Position numbers and translations under genes: made by a program | The notes under the pieces: model-generated | Told to the model about the DNA's origin: nothing | Seen by the model: only the letters and a program-made list of their open reading frames with translations | Database searches by the model: none | Origin: Nostoc sp. FACHB-973 | GTDB lineage: Bacteria > Cyanobacteriota > Cyanobacteriia > Cyanobacteriales > Nostocaceae | Length of the DNA stretch: 64,000 nt | NCBI RefSeq assembly: GCF_014698115.1 | Contig: NZ_JACJSJ010000027.1 | Coordinates: forward strand, 24,305 to 88,304 | Reading direction: 5' to 3' | In this document: in pieces, positions 1 through 8,489 of the stretch | Layout: every line of letters starts with the position of its first letter | Position numbering within the stretch: the first letter of the stretch is position 1

Positions 1-42
1 AATTTTTATCCTTTATTGAAGGTTTTTGATCAAGTCAATTTA

Positions 43-603
43 CTAGAGAAATTGCACTTTACCAAGTTTTTTTAGAGCAAACAATAATGAACTAATATGG
101 AAGGCTTGTAGAAGGATACCGTTATGAATATCTTTAACTAAATTTTCCAGCGGCAACAAAATTACATCAATTTGTTCTGTAATATCTAGCTTTAAATCAT
201 CTACAAGTTCTACATTGGTTGCTAAGAAACAATAAATTAGATTATTATGAGTTGATGAATTGGGTGATATTATACCAGTCTCAACAAAATTGTTGCTTGT
301 ATACCCTGATTCTTCCAATAACTCACGTTTTGCAGCTTCCATTGGGGAAGAATCTTCTAAATCCATAGAACCGCCTGGTAATTCTAAAACTGTTTTTTGC
401 ACACCGTGGCGATATTGTTTGACTAAAACAACTTCCTGATTTTTGGTGATTGCAACAACATTTACCCAAGTTGGATATTCAAAAACATAAAAAGGCTCAA
501 CTATTTTTCCCTCAGGCATTTGACAAGTATCAGCCCGCAGTTTTAGCCATTTATCTTGCACCAAATATTTAGAACTTAATACAGTCCAATCAAACGAATC
601 CAT
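43..603 (-). CDS. NUDIX hydrolase, ADP-ribose pyrophosphatase-like
   Basis: A 186-residue protein with a Nudix box at about residues 77-101 ('LPGGSMDLE', then 'RELLEESGY'). Two extra residues lie between the first Glu and the REUxEExGU part, a variation seen in ADP-sugar hydrolases. The family cleaves nucleoside diphosphates linked to another moiety, with Mg2+ bound by the Nudix-box glutamates; the preceding 'VKQYRHGVQKTVLELPGG' resembles the ADP-ribose/ADP-sugar pyrophosphatase branch. It lies 12 nt downstream of the histidine phosphatase gene on the same strand and is probably cotranscribed. Substrate not determinable from sequence. Confidence 0.88.
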   Translation of the reverse strand: MDSFDWTVLSSKYLVQDKWLKLRADTCQMPEGKIVEPFYVFEYPTWVNVVAITKNQEVVLVKQYRHGVQKTVLELPGGSMDLEDSSPMEAAKRELLEESGYTSNNFVETGIISPNSSTHNNLIYCFLATNVELVDDLKLDITEQIDVILLPLENLVKDIHNGILLQAFHISSLLFALKKLGKVQFL

Positions 604-615
604 GTTATTTAATAG

Positions 616-1191
616 TTAGAGTTTATCACTGTTCAAAGTAATTATTTTTAATGAATTGAAATCAGGTAAAAGTAACACAATCGCCATTGGCTGTCCAAGC
701 TGTCGCCAAAACTGAAATGGTTCTGTGCCAGTACAACCAGCAACAAATAGGGTCATGACGGTTCCGTGCGCCACAATCATCACATCACCATGTGGAGTTT
801 TGGCAATAATATTTTCTACAGCTTCCAGAAAGCGTTGATGAGCTTGGGTTGCTGTTTCTAATCCCATGACTAGTTTATCCGGTGTGGCGAAAAATGCTTC
901 TAAAGTTTCAAAAAACTTTTTTTCTTCTACAAAACCAAAATTGGTGCGGTCACATTCTTGTAATCCTTCAACAACTTCCACCGGCTGATTAAATTTTTGA
1001 GCAATAATCTGGGCTGTTTCTATAGCTTTTGGTTCGCTGCTGGCAGCTATGATTCCAGGCTGGAAGTCTGCTAATTTATCGGCTAATAAATGACAGCGTT
1101 GTCGCCCTTCTGATGACAAAGCCCACTCTCTAGCAGGTATAGATTCTATTTTTTCTGGAAGCGAATGTCTTACTAAAATTAATCTTTGCAA
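616..1191 (-). CDS. Histidine phosphatase family protein (phosphoglycerate-mutase-like)
   Basis: A 191-residue single-domain protein. The phosphate-binding motif appears as 'LVRHS' at residues 6-10 (catalytic His9; the usual Gly of RHG is Ser), followed by 'SSEPKAIETAQ' and the second histidine motif 'VAHGTVM' near residue 142. This matches histidine-phosphatase-superfamily enzymes, which form a phosphohistidine intermediate. The short length and lack of extra domains favour a small phosphatase over a glycolytic mutase. Part of a minus-strand run with the methyltransferase (33-nt gap) and the NUDIX gene. Confidence 0.85.
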   Translation of the reverse strand: MQRLILVRHSLPEKIESIPAREWALSSEGRQRCHLLADKLADFQPGIIAASSEPKAIETAQIIAQKFNQPVEVVEGLQECDRTNFGFVEEKKFFETLEAFFATPDKLVMGLETATQAHQRFLEAVENIIAKTPHGDVMIVAHGTVMTLFVAGCTGTEPFQFWRQLGQPMAIVLLLPDFNSLKIITLNSDKL

Positions 1192-1224
1192 GCTTTTTTC
1201 CTGAAAGTAAATTTTGTTTGTAAT

Positions 1225-1800
1225 TCAATAAATGCGTGTCGCTAGAATTACTGCATGTCTGGCAGTGACTCGAATTTCTGTAGCAATGATATGGGGATCT
1301 TTCAACCAAAATTCCCGTACTCGATCTATGCGTCCTTGCCATTCTGGCGGCCAGTATTCTTCTGGTGTCAGGTCATCCAGTATAATCAAGCCTCCAATTT
1401 TTAAAGCATTTATTAATATCTGAGGTTCAACAACTTTGGCGTTTCCGCCATCAGCAAATAACAAATCAAAAGGAGCATAGGAAAGTAAATCATGCCAATC
1501 GCCTTGAAGTACACGGACATTAGACTTATGTGCAAATAACTGTTGCACAAGTGTGGCGCGATCGCCATCGCTCTCTATGGTAATAAATGTATTATCTGCG
1601 TGTAATGCACTCACAATCCAAGCAGCACCAACTCCGCACCCAGTACCAATTTCCGCAATTTGACCTTGTGTGATATGGCTAGTGAGGACTTGCAACAGAC
1701 GCCCAACTTCTGGGAGTGAAGATTCAGAAAATTCGAGTTGTGCAGCCAGTACTTGAGCCTGTTGTACTAATGGCGGAATAGAAGCGACGCTATAAGTCAT
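1225..1800 (-). CDS. Class I SAM-dependent O-methyltransferase-like protein
   Basis: A 191-residue protein with the SAM-binding motif I 'AEIGTGCGVGAAW' near residues 50-62, an acidic residue at the end of beta 2 ('ITIESD'), and 'LLFADGG', then 'LKIGGLIILDDL', typical of the caffeoyl-CoA/catechol O-methyltransferase fold. Substrate unknown. The start codon lies only 5 nt after the stop of the small MBL-fold remnant upstream, so the two are probably cotranscribed. Confidence 0.8.
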   Translation of the reverse strand: MTYSVASIPPLVQQAQVLAAQLEFSESSLPEVGRLLQVLTSHITQGQIAEIGTGCGVGAAWIVSALHADNTFITIESDGDRATLVQQLFAHKSNVRVLQGDWHDLLSYAPFDLLFADGGNAKVVEPQILINALKIGGLIILDDLTPEEYWPPEWQGRIDRVREFWLKDPHIIATEIRVTARHAVILATRIY

Positions 1801-1805
1801 GATTT

Positions 1806-1976
1806 CTACTCCTTCACCAAAACTTCTCGTAACATCACTCCCAAATCCTGCAATGCACGTTCACCATCTCCGACAAACGTCGTCCCGTGCATTGTTGCTA
1901 GGGTACGCGGCCTGAGTGCAGCTAATTCTTGGAGAATGCGATAGATATCCGAGGCAATTTCAGTAATAGTTGTCAT
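1806..1976 (-). pseudogene. Internally deleted MBL-fold metallohydrolase remnant
   Basis: A 56-codon reading frame. Its first 14 residues ('[14 protein letters not shown]') look like the N-terminus of a cyanobacterial MBL-fold hydrolase, and it then jumps directly to a C-terminal-type segment ('[15 protein letters not shown]', then '[10 protein letters not shown]'). The whole metal-binding core (HxHxDH and following ligands), usually about 200 residues, is missing although the frame is kept. It sits between the AtzH/HpxZ-like gene and the methyltransferase. An in-frame internal deletion is the simplest reading; a true small protein is possible but less likely. The family match is from memory of conserved ends, not a search. 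Confidence 0.6.
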
Positions 1977-1987
1977 AATTTTAAAAT

Positions 1988-2386
1988 TCACAAAGCTAAC
2001 AAAGAAACATGTGCTGAAACTACTTTCCATCCTTCGGCGAACCTGTACCAAGTCTGGCTTTGTCGCCCAAAACGTTCTACACCACCGATAATGCGGCGAA
2101 ACTCTAAAGTCACGGTTGCGGTATCTTTTCCAAAGGTGACAACTTTCAGATTCGAGATTTCTCGCTCTATTTTCGGATTTGGTCGAGAGGCGCGAAAGTT
2201 CCGAATTTCATCGCTACCATAGAGATTTTCTGTTACCCCGAACCGCACTACTTCGGGCGCATCCCAAAACAAGCTATCCATCACCTCTAAATTGTTATTA
2301 GAAAGCGCTTCTTCATATTGAAGATATAAATCAGTCACTTCAGCTACAATGCCAGGGTCATTTACTGGGGTCATTGTTGTTACCAA
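1988..2386 (-). CDS. AtzH/HpxZ-like protein (DUF3225, NTF2-like fold)
   Basis: A 132-residue protein of the AtzH-like/HpxZ family (SnoaL/NTF2-like cone fold). Recognisable pieces: '[20 protein letters not shown]', '[10 protein letters not shown]', 'IRNFRASRP', and the end '[22 protein letters not shown]'. Relatives accompany amidohydrolases of oxalurate and s-triazine catabolism, where HpxZ lies beside an amidase; here the neighbours are an MBL remnant and transporters. The translation could start at Met1 or at Met5 (2374). Catalytic role unproven even in relatives. Confidence 0.75.
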   Translation of the reverse strand: MVTTMTPVNDPGIVAEVTDLYLQYEEALSNNNLEVMDSLFWDAPEVVRFGVTENLYGSDEIRNFRASRPNPKIEREISNLKVVTFGKDTATVTLEFRRIIGGVERFGRQSQTWYRFAEGWKVVSAHVSLLAL

Positions 2387-2400
2387 TTTTTAGTTATTGA

Positions 2401-3618
2401 CTAATTATGAACTTTTTGATGAACCAAATCACGGAAGGTGGAGACTTGCTGCATAAACAAAAGTGACCCGACAACACAAACACTAGCAGCAAGAGTGATA
2501 CTATTGGCAGCACCGATGTAACTTGCCAGTGCGCCGCCAATGAGATTGCCTATGGGTATAGCACCTGTAGATGTCATGACGTAAAGTCCTGTGATTTGCC
2601 CGCGATTTTCATCAGTGACTAACAATTGCAGCAAAGTGCGTCCGGTAATTATCTGCAAAATAAATCCGAAACCAGCCGCCAAGAGTGAAAGCAACGAAAG
2701 CCATAACACATGAGATAAGGCAAAGATAATCAGACTCAATCCCAAAAAACCTATTCCGAATGCTAAGACTTTTCCTAATTCAGATACATTTCTCTGCTTA
2801 CTTAAGTAGATACCACCAACCAAGGTTCCCAAGCTGGAAGCTGTCATTAAAAAGCCGAACGTATTAGATCCGCCCTGTAAAATTTCCTGAGCAAAAATAG
2901 GCCCCAAAGCCAGGTAAAATCCCCAAACACAGCAAACTAGAAATGAACCAATCAACACCGATCTGATTGGCATAAATCCGAAAGCATAATTAAAACTAGC
3001 TTTTAATTCTTCTAAAGGTTTGCGTTTGGAAATAATAGCTTTTTTGAGAGCTAGTCGAATCGCCAAAAGAGCAATAATTACGGCGATGTAACTAATGCTA
3101 TCGATGAGAAAACAAAGTCCTGCTCCCAGCACTGCAATCAATATACCTGCGATCACCGGCCCAAGCATAGTAGTAACGCTCACAAGGGATGAGTAGAGAG
3201 CAAAGGCATTACCGAGATTTTCCTTACCCACCGTTTCTGGTAGAAAGGCTTGGCGAGTTGGAATATCAAAGGCATTGATTGTCCCTAGTAGCACACCAAG
3301 AAATCCAATCTGCCAAACGTTAATACTACCGCTCAAAGCCAGCCACGCCAAAGCCAAAGACCGAACCATGCCTAGAATTTGGGCAACTAGCAGAATTTGC
3401 TGACGATTCCAGCGATCGGCGACAATACCACCTAGAGGAATCAAAACAAGTGTGGGAATTTGGCTGGCAAAGCCCACCAAACCAAGTAACCAAGCGGAAT
3501 CTGTGAGCCGATATACCAGCCAGCTAGTAGCTACCTGTGTCATCGACGTACCAATCAGAGAAATTGCCTGGCCTATGTAGAACAGGCGAAAATTTCTGGA
3601 ATGAAAAGCAATAAGCAT
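2401..3618 (-). CDS. MFS transporter, EntS/MFS_3-like exporter
   Basis: A 405-residue 12-helix transporter. It begins 'MLIAFHSRNFRLFYIGQAIS' and has the MFS motif A region 'GGIVADRWNRQQ' after TM2. The frame stays open upstream to 3798, but those 60 residues are repeat-encoded Pro/Gly-rich sequence (CCCCACT and GGCATGG heptamers) with no homology character, so I start at the Met at 3618. It resembles the second MFS gene at 15983-17287. Cargo unknown; export of a small molecule is the family norm. Confidence 0.85.
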   Translation of the reverse strand: MLIAFHSRNFRLFYIGQAISLIGTSMTQVATSWLVYRLTDSAWLLGLVGFASQIPTLVLIPLGGIVADRWNRQQILLVAQILGMVRSLALAWLALSGSINVWQIGFLGVLLGTINAFDIPTRQAFLPETVGKENLGNAFALYSSLVSVTTMLGPVIAGILIAVLGAGLCFLIDSISYIAVIIALLAIRLALKKAIISKRKPLEELKASFNYAFGFMPIRSVLIGSFLVCCVWGFYLALGPIFAQEILQGGSNTFGFLMTASSLGTLVGGIYLSKQRNVSELGKVLAFGIGFLGLSLIIFALSHVLWLSLLSLLAAGFGFILQIITGRTLLQLLVTDENRGQITGLYVMTSTGAIPIGNLIGGALASYIGAANSITLAASVCVVGSLLFMQQVSTFRDLVHQKVHN

Positions 3619-3635
3619 AGGGATTGGGTACTGGG

Positions 3636-3784
3636 TAATGGGGACTGGGCATGGGGCATGGGGCATTGGAGGTGTGGGAGGTGTGGGAGGATGGGGAAGA
3701 AATCTTTCCCCCCCCACTCCCCCATCCCCCTCATCCCCCTCATCTCCCCCCACTCCCCACTCCCCACTCCCCACTCCCCACTTT
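3636..3784. repeat. Short tandem repeats (GGGGCAT / CCCCACT heptamers)
   Basis: G-rich 'ggggcatggggcatt' and 'gtgggaggtgtggg' runs change to C-rich 'cccccactcccc' runs, giving a potential foldback. Several small frames run through it on both strands, but they only translate the repeat. Confidence 0.9.
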
Positions 3785-4561
3785 CTAACCATGAACAAAA
3801 AAGTAGATGGTCATGCTGAAGGCAACAACCATAACAAATCTGCGAATTAATTGGGGTTCAAGTTTACGCGCATAGTGAGCGCTTAAATAACCACCCAAAG
3901 AACCACCCACTGCCATTAAAATCGCTTGATGCCAAGCAATTACACCCGCAAAAATAAAGGGGATAATGGCAATTCCATTAATACAACTGCCTAAAAATGT
4001 CTTAAAGGCATTTATGGTATGGATACTTTTAATACCTAAAAATGATAAAGTTGCCAGCATTAAAATTCCGAGACCTGCTCCGAAAAAACCGCCATAGATT
4101 GCGATCGCTAATTGAGCCAGCACTAAATTAAATAAAGGTACAGACTCTGGTGATGACTTCTGACTTTGAAGTTGCAACCAACCTCTTACGGAATCACCAA
4201 AGGTAAATACTAATGTTGCCAGTAGTAATAAATAGGGAATTAGCTTTTTGAAGACATCTGACGATGTATATAATAAAGCCACAGAGCCAGTTATTCCACT
4301 GATGAAACTGATGCCACATAAAAGCAAGAAAACTTCTCGTTTGATGCCTAAATCTTTACGATAGGCTCCTGCACTAGCTAAAGATGCTACCCAAATAGCA
4401 GTATTATTTGTGGCATTAGCTGCAATGGGCGGTACACCCGTAAATATGAGTGCTGGAAAAGTAATAAAGCTCCCACCACCTGCTACAGCATTCAGTCCCC
4501 CTGCAAAAAAAGCAGTACTGAACAAAAGTAAGCTATGGAGAAACGTTAAAGATGGCGGCAT
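3785..4561 (-). CDS. TauE/SafE family sulfite/organosulfonate exporter
   Basis: A 258-residue protein with about eight predicted membrane segments. It opens with the characteristic 'FAGGLNAVAGGGSFITFPAL' and has the mirrored repeat 'GGFFGAGLGILML' mid-protein, both hallmarks of the TauE/SafE (DUF81) family. Members export sulfite, sulfoacetate or related anions during sulfonate breakdown, which fits a cluster full of sulfonate oxygenases that release sulfite. The C-terminus ('FFVHG') ends right beside the repeat block that precedes the MFS gene. Confidence 0.85.
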   Translation of the reverse strand: MPPSLTFLHSLLLFSTAFFAGGLNAVAGGGSFITFPALIFTGVPPIAANATNNTAIWVASLASAGAYRKDLGIKREVFLLLCGISFISGITGSVALLYTSSDVFKKLIPYLLLLATLVFTFGDSVRGWLQLQSQKSSPESVPLFNLVLAQLAIAIYGGFFGAGLGILMLATLSFLGIKSIHTINAFKTFLGSCINGIAIIPFIFAGVIAWHQAILMAVGGSLGGYLSAHYARKLEPQLIRRFVMVVAFSMTIYFFVHG

Positions 4562-4577
4562 TATTTTGAGTGATAAA

Positions 4578-5231
4578 CTACAAATTAGGAATTACAAGTC
4601 CTGGAATATCTTCTGGACAATGAGCTATCAAATCAGCACCATGAGTCTTTAATTCTTCCTCAGTTCCATAGCCGTAAGTGACACCAATTGCAGCAAGATG
4701 ATTGCGCTTGGCTCCAATCATGTCGTGTTTGCGATCGCCAACCATTACCACACTACAATGTGAAAGATTTTCTGTGAGTAAAATGTGAGAAATTAAGTCA
4801 GCTTTTGCGCTCCTAGTCCCATCAAATTCGCTACCATAAATGCCATCAAAAAGCAACGCTAAAGAAAAATATTCAATAATTTGCGTAGCGTAAACATGAG
4901 GTTTTGAAGTAGCAACAAAGGTTTTATAGCCAGCAAAACGAATCACTTTTAAAGTTTCTGTAATCAGCGGATAAAGCGAATTTTCAAATAATCCAATCGT
5001 AGAAAAGCGACTCCGATAAAGTGAAACCGCCTTCTCAACTAACGCATAATCTGAAGTCTTGAGTAACTGCGAAAAACTATCTTTGAGCGGAGGACCAATA
5101 CACCAATGCAATTGCTCAGCATCCGGTGGTTTGTAACCGAGTTCAGACAGGGCATACTGAATGCAGCGAGTGATACCAAGTTGAGGATCTGTCAATGTTC
5201 CATCTAGATCGAAAAGGATAGCATCAAGCAT
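4578..5231 (-). CDS. HAD-superfamily phosphatase, phosphoglycolate-phosphatase-like
   Basis: A 217-residue HAD hydrolase with motif I 'LFDLDGTLTD' (nucleophile Asp8), a helical cap, motif II 'VATSKP', motif III Lys and motif IV 'MVGDRKHDMIGA'. This matches the Gph/5'-nucleotidase branch (COG0546). Substrate not assignable. It ends 17 nt before the exporter gene start and shares its strand. Confidence 0.85.
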   Translation of the reverse strand: MLDAILFDLDGTLTDPQLGITRCIQYALSELGYKPPDAEQLHWCIGPPLKDSFSQLLKTSDYALVEKAVSLYRSRFSTIGLFENSLYPLITETLKVIRFAGYKTFVATSKPHVYATQIIEYFSLALLFDGIYGSEFDGTRSAKADLISHILLTENLSHCSVVMVGDRKHDMIGAKRNHLAAIGVTYGYGTEEELKTHGADLIAHCPEDIPGLVIPNL

Positions 5232-5340
5232 ATTTCGTCATTAAAAAATTAAGATTAATCTAAGTTTATAAGTCTAGATATATAAGTTTTATTTAGATAA
5301 TTAGCCTTACATAAATCTTCTAATTCCCAATCCCCAGTCC

Positions 5341-6312
5341 CTATTTCCCAGTATTCCTAATTTTTCGTGATTGAAAAAAGCTTTCTCCACTAAGCAAAGC
5401 AATCCCAAATGTGACAACACCAATCCCCATAATTTGAATCAAGTTTAAGGTTTCACTAATAGTTGCCCAAGCTACTATTGCGGTCAATGCTGGACTGCTA
5501 GAGCCGATTATTGAAGCGGTAGTTGCACCAATCATCCGAATCCCTAAATTGTTCAAAATGTGTCCTACAAAGCTAACTAAACCCGAAAAGATACTACCAA
5601 TCCACAGAGGCGTCCAGTCAATTTGAGTAGTAGAAACTGGCCAGAACAATAAGCTAACACCGGAGAGTAACAGGGTGGAAGCAAAACTAATCCAAGTGAA
5701 GGGAACTGGATGGAATTTTTCTAAACATTTTTGGGCGATAACGTTATAGAACGCATAAACAATGCCAGCACTAATACTCGCTACAATCCCAACTACAATG
5801 GTATGATTGCTGTGACTTCCAGAAGATTGGGGAATAACAAGAACGCAGCCCACCAGAATAATCCCCATCACCAACCAACGGAAAAATGTAGGGCGTTGGC
5901 CGAAAAACTTCCAAGATAGCAACGCTGTAAACACGGGATAGATGAAGAAAAGGGTCGTAGCAATTCCAGTAGTAATTAAGCCAATAGCAACGTAGAGTAA
6001 GGTAACGTAGACAAACATCAGTACTCCACAGATCAAGGCTTGAATCAGAATATTCCGGTATTGGCGAGTGAACAACTCTCGTAATTCTTTAAAGGCAGAT
6101 GGATATAGCTTGAATGCCAGAGATGCCATGAGTGGAACTACGAGTAGCATTCGCATGAACATCAACAAGAATGAATTCTGCAAATCCGGTTTAACGTATC
6201 CACCGAGTAAAAAGAAACTTAGTACGAGATGTTCTGAAAACAAAACTCGCACAGTAACGTTGTGAAACGCCAAAACAAAGGAGGATAGAAGAACCGTCAG
6301 GATGCCTAACAC
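5341..6312 (-). CDS. EamA/DMT family transporter
   Basis: A 323-residue integral membrane protein with about ten hydrophobic helices in two EamA repeats; the second repeat ends 'ALTAIVAWATISETLNLIQ', a typical DMT signature. EamA proteins export or import small metabolites. Cargo cannot be read from sequence. It lies in the minus-strand run between the GST and HAD genes. Confidence 0.85.
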   Translation of the reverse strand: MLGILTVLLSSFVLAFHNVTVRVLFSEHLVLSFFLLGGYVKPDLQNSFLLMFMRMLLVVPLMASLAFKLYPSAFKELRELFTRQYRNILIQALICGVLMFVYVTLLYVAIGLITTGIATTLFFIYPVFTALLSWKFFGQRPTFFRWLVMGIILVGCVLVIPQSSGSHSNHTIVVGIVASISAGIVYAFYNVIAQKCLEKFHPVPFTWISFASTLLLSGVSLLFWPVSTTQIDWTPLWIGSIFSGLVSFVGHILNNLGIRMIGATTASIIGSSSPALTAIVAWATISETLNLIQIMGIGVVTFGIALLSGESFFQSRKIRNTGK

Positions 6313-6386
6313 GCGAAAAAGGTTTTTTGAAACCCGATTGTATTGCTGAAATTACTGGACTGACATACCAGACGAGATTTGAGTTT

Positions 6387-6983
6387 TTACGACTCTGGTT
6401 TCGTCAATTGTAAGGACGGCCGCCCAGAAAATTCATCATACCATTGAGCAAGTTGGGGATAGTTATGTCGCCATTGTAATTCCGGCAAACGAATTTCTAA
6501 TCCTAGTGCAGAGGCGAGGGTGATATGAGCGAGCTTAGGTGTTTGGTCGAGTTTTTCGGAAATCTTCTCGAAGTAGTCTAGAATTCGCAAAGCACGCGAT
6601 CGCTCTAACTCGATCACTTTAGGTGATTGCTCACTTTCGTCCCGCAATATTCGCTCCCTTGCCCAAATACTAATACCATCGATAAATGCAGTTGTGATGC
6701 CTTCAAGCTGCTGCGAAAATCCGTCAGAATCATCAGCAACAATTTTGATTTCAGGATTTAACCGATTGAGATAACTAACGATGATCCGCGTTTCACTCAA
6801 GATGAATCCGTCATCAGTCGCCAGGGTTGGCACTTTACCCGTCGGATTGTAATTGAGTAATTCGCTATTGCGATCGCGTACCGTCACTTTTTGCAGTTCC
6901 ACGCGATCGCTTAAATTTAGCTCAATGATTGCAACCCTAACTATGCGGGCGTATTGAGATCTTTCTGTGTAAAAGAGTTTCAT
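6387..6983 (-). CDS. Glutathione S-transferase family protein
   Basis: A 198-residue protein with an N-terminal thioredoxin-like GST domain: 'MKLFYTERSQYARIVRVAI' (Ser rather than Cys at the usual active-site region), the cis-Pro motif 'NPTGKVPTL', and the glutathione gamma-glutamyl binding 'SETRIIVSYL'. The C-terminal part is all-helical. Such GSTs conjugate or reductively cleave electrophiles. The gene follows the DszA-type monooxygenase by 29 nt, suggesting it handles products of that enzyme. Confidence 0.82.
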   Translation of the reverse strand: MKLFYTERSQYARIVRVAIIELNLSDRVELQKVTVRDRNSELLNYNPTGKVPTLATDDGFILSETRIIVSYLNRLNPEIKIVADDSDGFSQQLEGITTAFIDGISIWARERILRDESEQSPKVIELERSRALRILDYFEKISEKLDQTPKLAHITLASALGLEIRLPELQWRHNYPQLAQWYDEFSGRPSLQLTKPES

Positions 6984-7012
6984 AAAAAAGTGCGATCGCT
7001 CTTTTAGTGAAA

Positions 7013-8386
7013 TTATCTGGAAGCACCCGCCAGTTCTGGGGATGCAACTTTACTGAACTGATTTACTGGACGAGGTAAACCAAGATTCTCCCGCAGGGTA
7101 CGCCCTTCATATTCGGTACGGAATAAACCCCGGCGTTGCAGTTCTGGAATCACCAAATCTACAAATTCATCCAAACCACCAGGTAGCCAAGGTGGCATAA
7201 TATTAAATCCATCAGCACCATCGTTAACAAACCAGTCTTCCAGCTGATCGGCAATTTGCTCCGGCGTTCCCAGAATTGTCCGATGTCCCCGTGCCCCAGC
7301 AATCCACAAATACAGTTGCCTAATTGTTAAATTCTCTCTGCGGGCGAGGTCAGTTATCAGCTGCAAGCGACTTTTCCCACCATTGGTATCTGGTAAATCT
7401 GGCAGTGGCCCGTCCAAGGGGTATTTCGATAAATCGTGTCCACCCACAAGTCCTGAGAGTAGTCCTAACCCAACCGACGGATGAATTAAATCTTGAAGTT
7501 CCTGGTACTTCTCTTTCGCTTCCTCCTCAGTTCTACCAATTACCGGAAATACACCTGGCATAATTTTCAGATGATCGGGCGATCGTCCATATTTACTCAG
7601 TCTACCTTTGACACCAGAATAAAAGGTCTGGGCTTCGGCAAGAGTTTGCTGGGCAGTAAAAATTGCCTCTGCTGTCTGTGCCGCTAAATCTTGTCCAGCC
7701 TCAGAAGAACCAGCTTGCACAATCACCGGATACCCTTGAATGGGGCGGGCTACATTCAGCGGGCCGCGCACTGAGAAATGTTGACCCTTATGATTCGGAA
7801 CGTGTAGCTTGTCAGGATCGAAGTAAATACCCGATTCTTTGTCCCGTAAAAAGGCATCATCTTCCCAACTGTCCCAAAGCTTGGAAGTAACTTCTAAAAA
7901 TTCCCTCGCCCGTTCATAGCGCAGTGCATGTTCCAAATGCTCTTCTCGACTGAAGTTCTTAGCTGCGGCTTCAGCAGAGGAGGTGACAACATTCCATCCA
8001 GCACGACCCCCGCTCAAGTAATCTAGCGAAGCAAACTTGCGCGCGAGGTGAAAGGGTTCGTCATAGGTAGTTGATGCCGTTGCCACCAAGCCGATATGCT
8101 CGGTCACCACAGATAGTGCCGATAATAAAGTCAGCGGTTCAAAGTGGACACTGAATTGTCCCGAACGGCTAAAAGCTTCTCTTCCTTTTCCTTGATCCCA
8201 AACTGCTAAACCGTCCGCCAGAAAGAGCATATCAAATTTACCCCGTTCGGCTGTCTGTGCGAGGCGCTTGTAATGCTGAAAATTCAGACCTCCGTCCGGC
8301 TGAGCATTGGGATGTCGCCAAGCTGCCACGTGATGACCTGAACCTGGTAGAAACGCACCTAGTTTAATTTGTTTTTTGTGGCTCAT
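7013..8386 (-). CDS. LLM flavin-dependent monooxygenase (NtaA/SnaA/DszA family)
   Basis: A 457-residue bacterial-luciferase-like oxygenase. The start 'KKQIKLGAFLPGSGHHVAAW' and 'GKFDMLFLADGLAVW', plus 'ISGVVGG'-like C-terminal elements such as 'LLSGLVGGHDLS', place it in the NtaA/SnaA/DszA/SoxA group. These use FMNH2 from a separate reductase to oxidise substrates such as nitrilotriacetate or dibenzothiophene sulfone. Next to TauD and in a sulfur cluster, C-S or C-N bond cleavage is the reasonable inference. No flavin reductase is seen in the window. Confidence 0.88.
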   Translation of the reverse strand: MSHKKQIKLGAFLPGSGHHVAAWRHPNAQPDGGLNFQHYKRLAQTAERGKFDMLFLADGLAVWDQGKGREAFSRSGQFSVHFEPLTLLSALSVVTEHIGLVATASTTYDEPFHLARKFASLDYLSGGRAGWNVVTSSAEAAAKNFSREEHLEHALRYERAREFLEVTSKLWDSWEDDAFLRDKESGIYFDPDKLHVPNHKGQHFSVRGPLNVARPIQGYPVIVQAGSSEAGQDLAAQTAEAIFTAQQTLAEAQTFYSGVKGRLSKYGRSPDHLKIMPGVFPVIGRTEEEAKEKYQELQDLIHPSVGLGLLSGLVGGHDLSKYPLDGPLPDLPDTNGGKSRLQLITDLARRENLTIRQLYLWIAGARGHRTILGTPEQIADQLEDWFVNDGADGFNIMPPWLPGGLDEFVDLVIPELQRRGLFRTEYEGRTLRENLGLPRPVNQFSKVASPELAGASR

Positions 8387-8451
8387 TTTTTATTTCTACG
8401 AAAATTTACTTATGCTTTTTCAACTTTGAGACTGGGGATTTCGATCAAGAA

Positions 8452-8487
8452 ACTTCTTCCCAGTCCCCAGTCCCCAGTCCCCAATCC
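8452..8487. repeat. CCCCAGT heptamer tandem repeat
   Basis: Several copies of 'cccagtc', directly downstream of the TauD stop. One of many heptamer arrays in the window. Confidence 0.85.
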
Positions 8488-8489
8488 CC

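Noticed and set aside
3618..3798. N-terminal extension of the MFS transporter
   Set aside because: The 60 extra residues are translated heptamer repeats; an internal Met directly precedes the normal MFS start.
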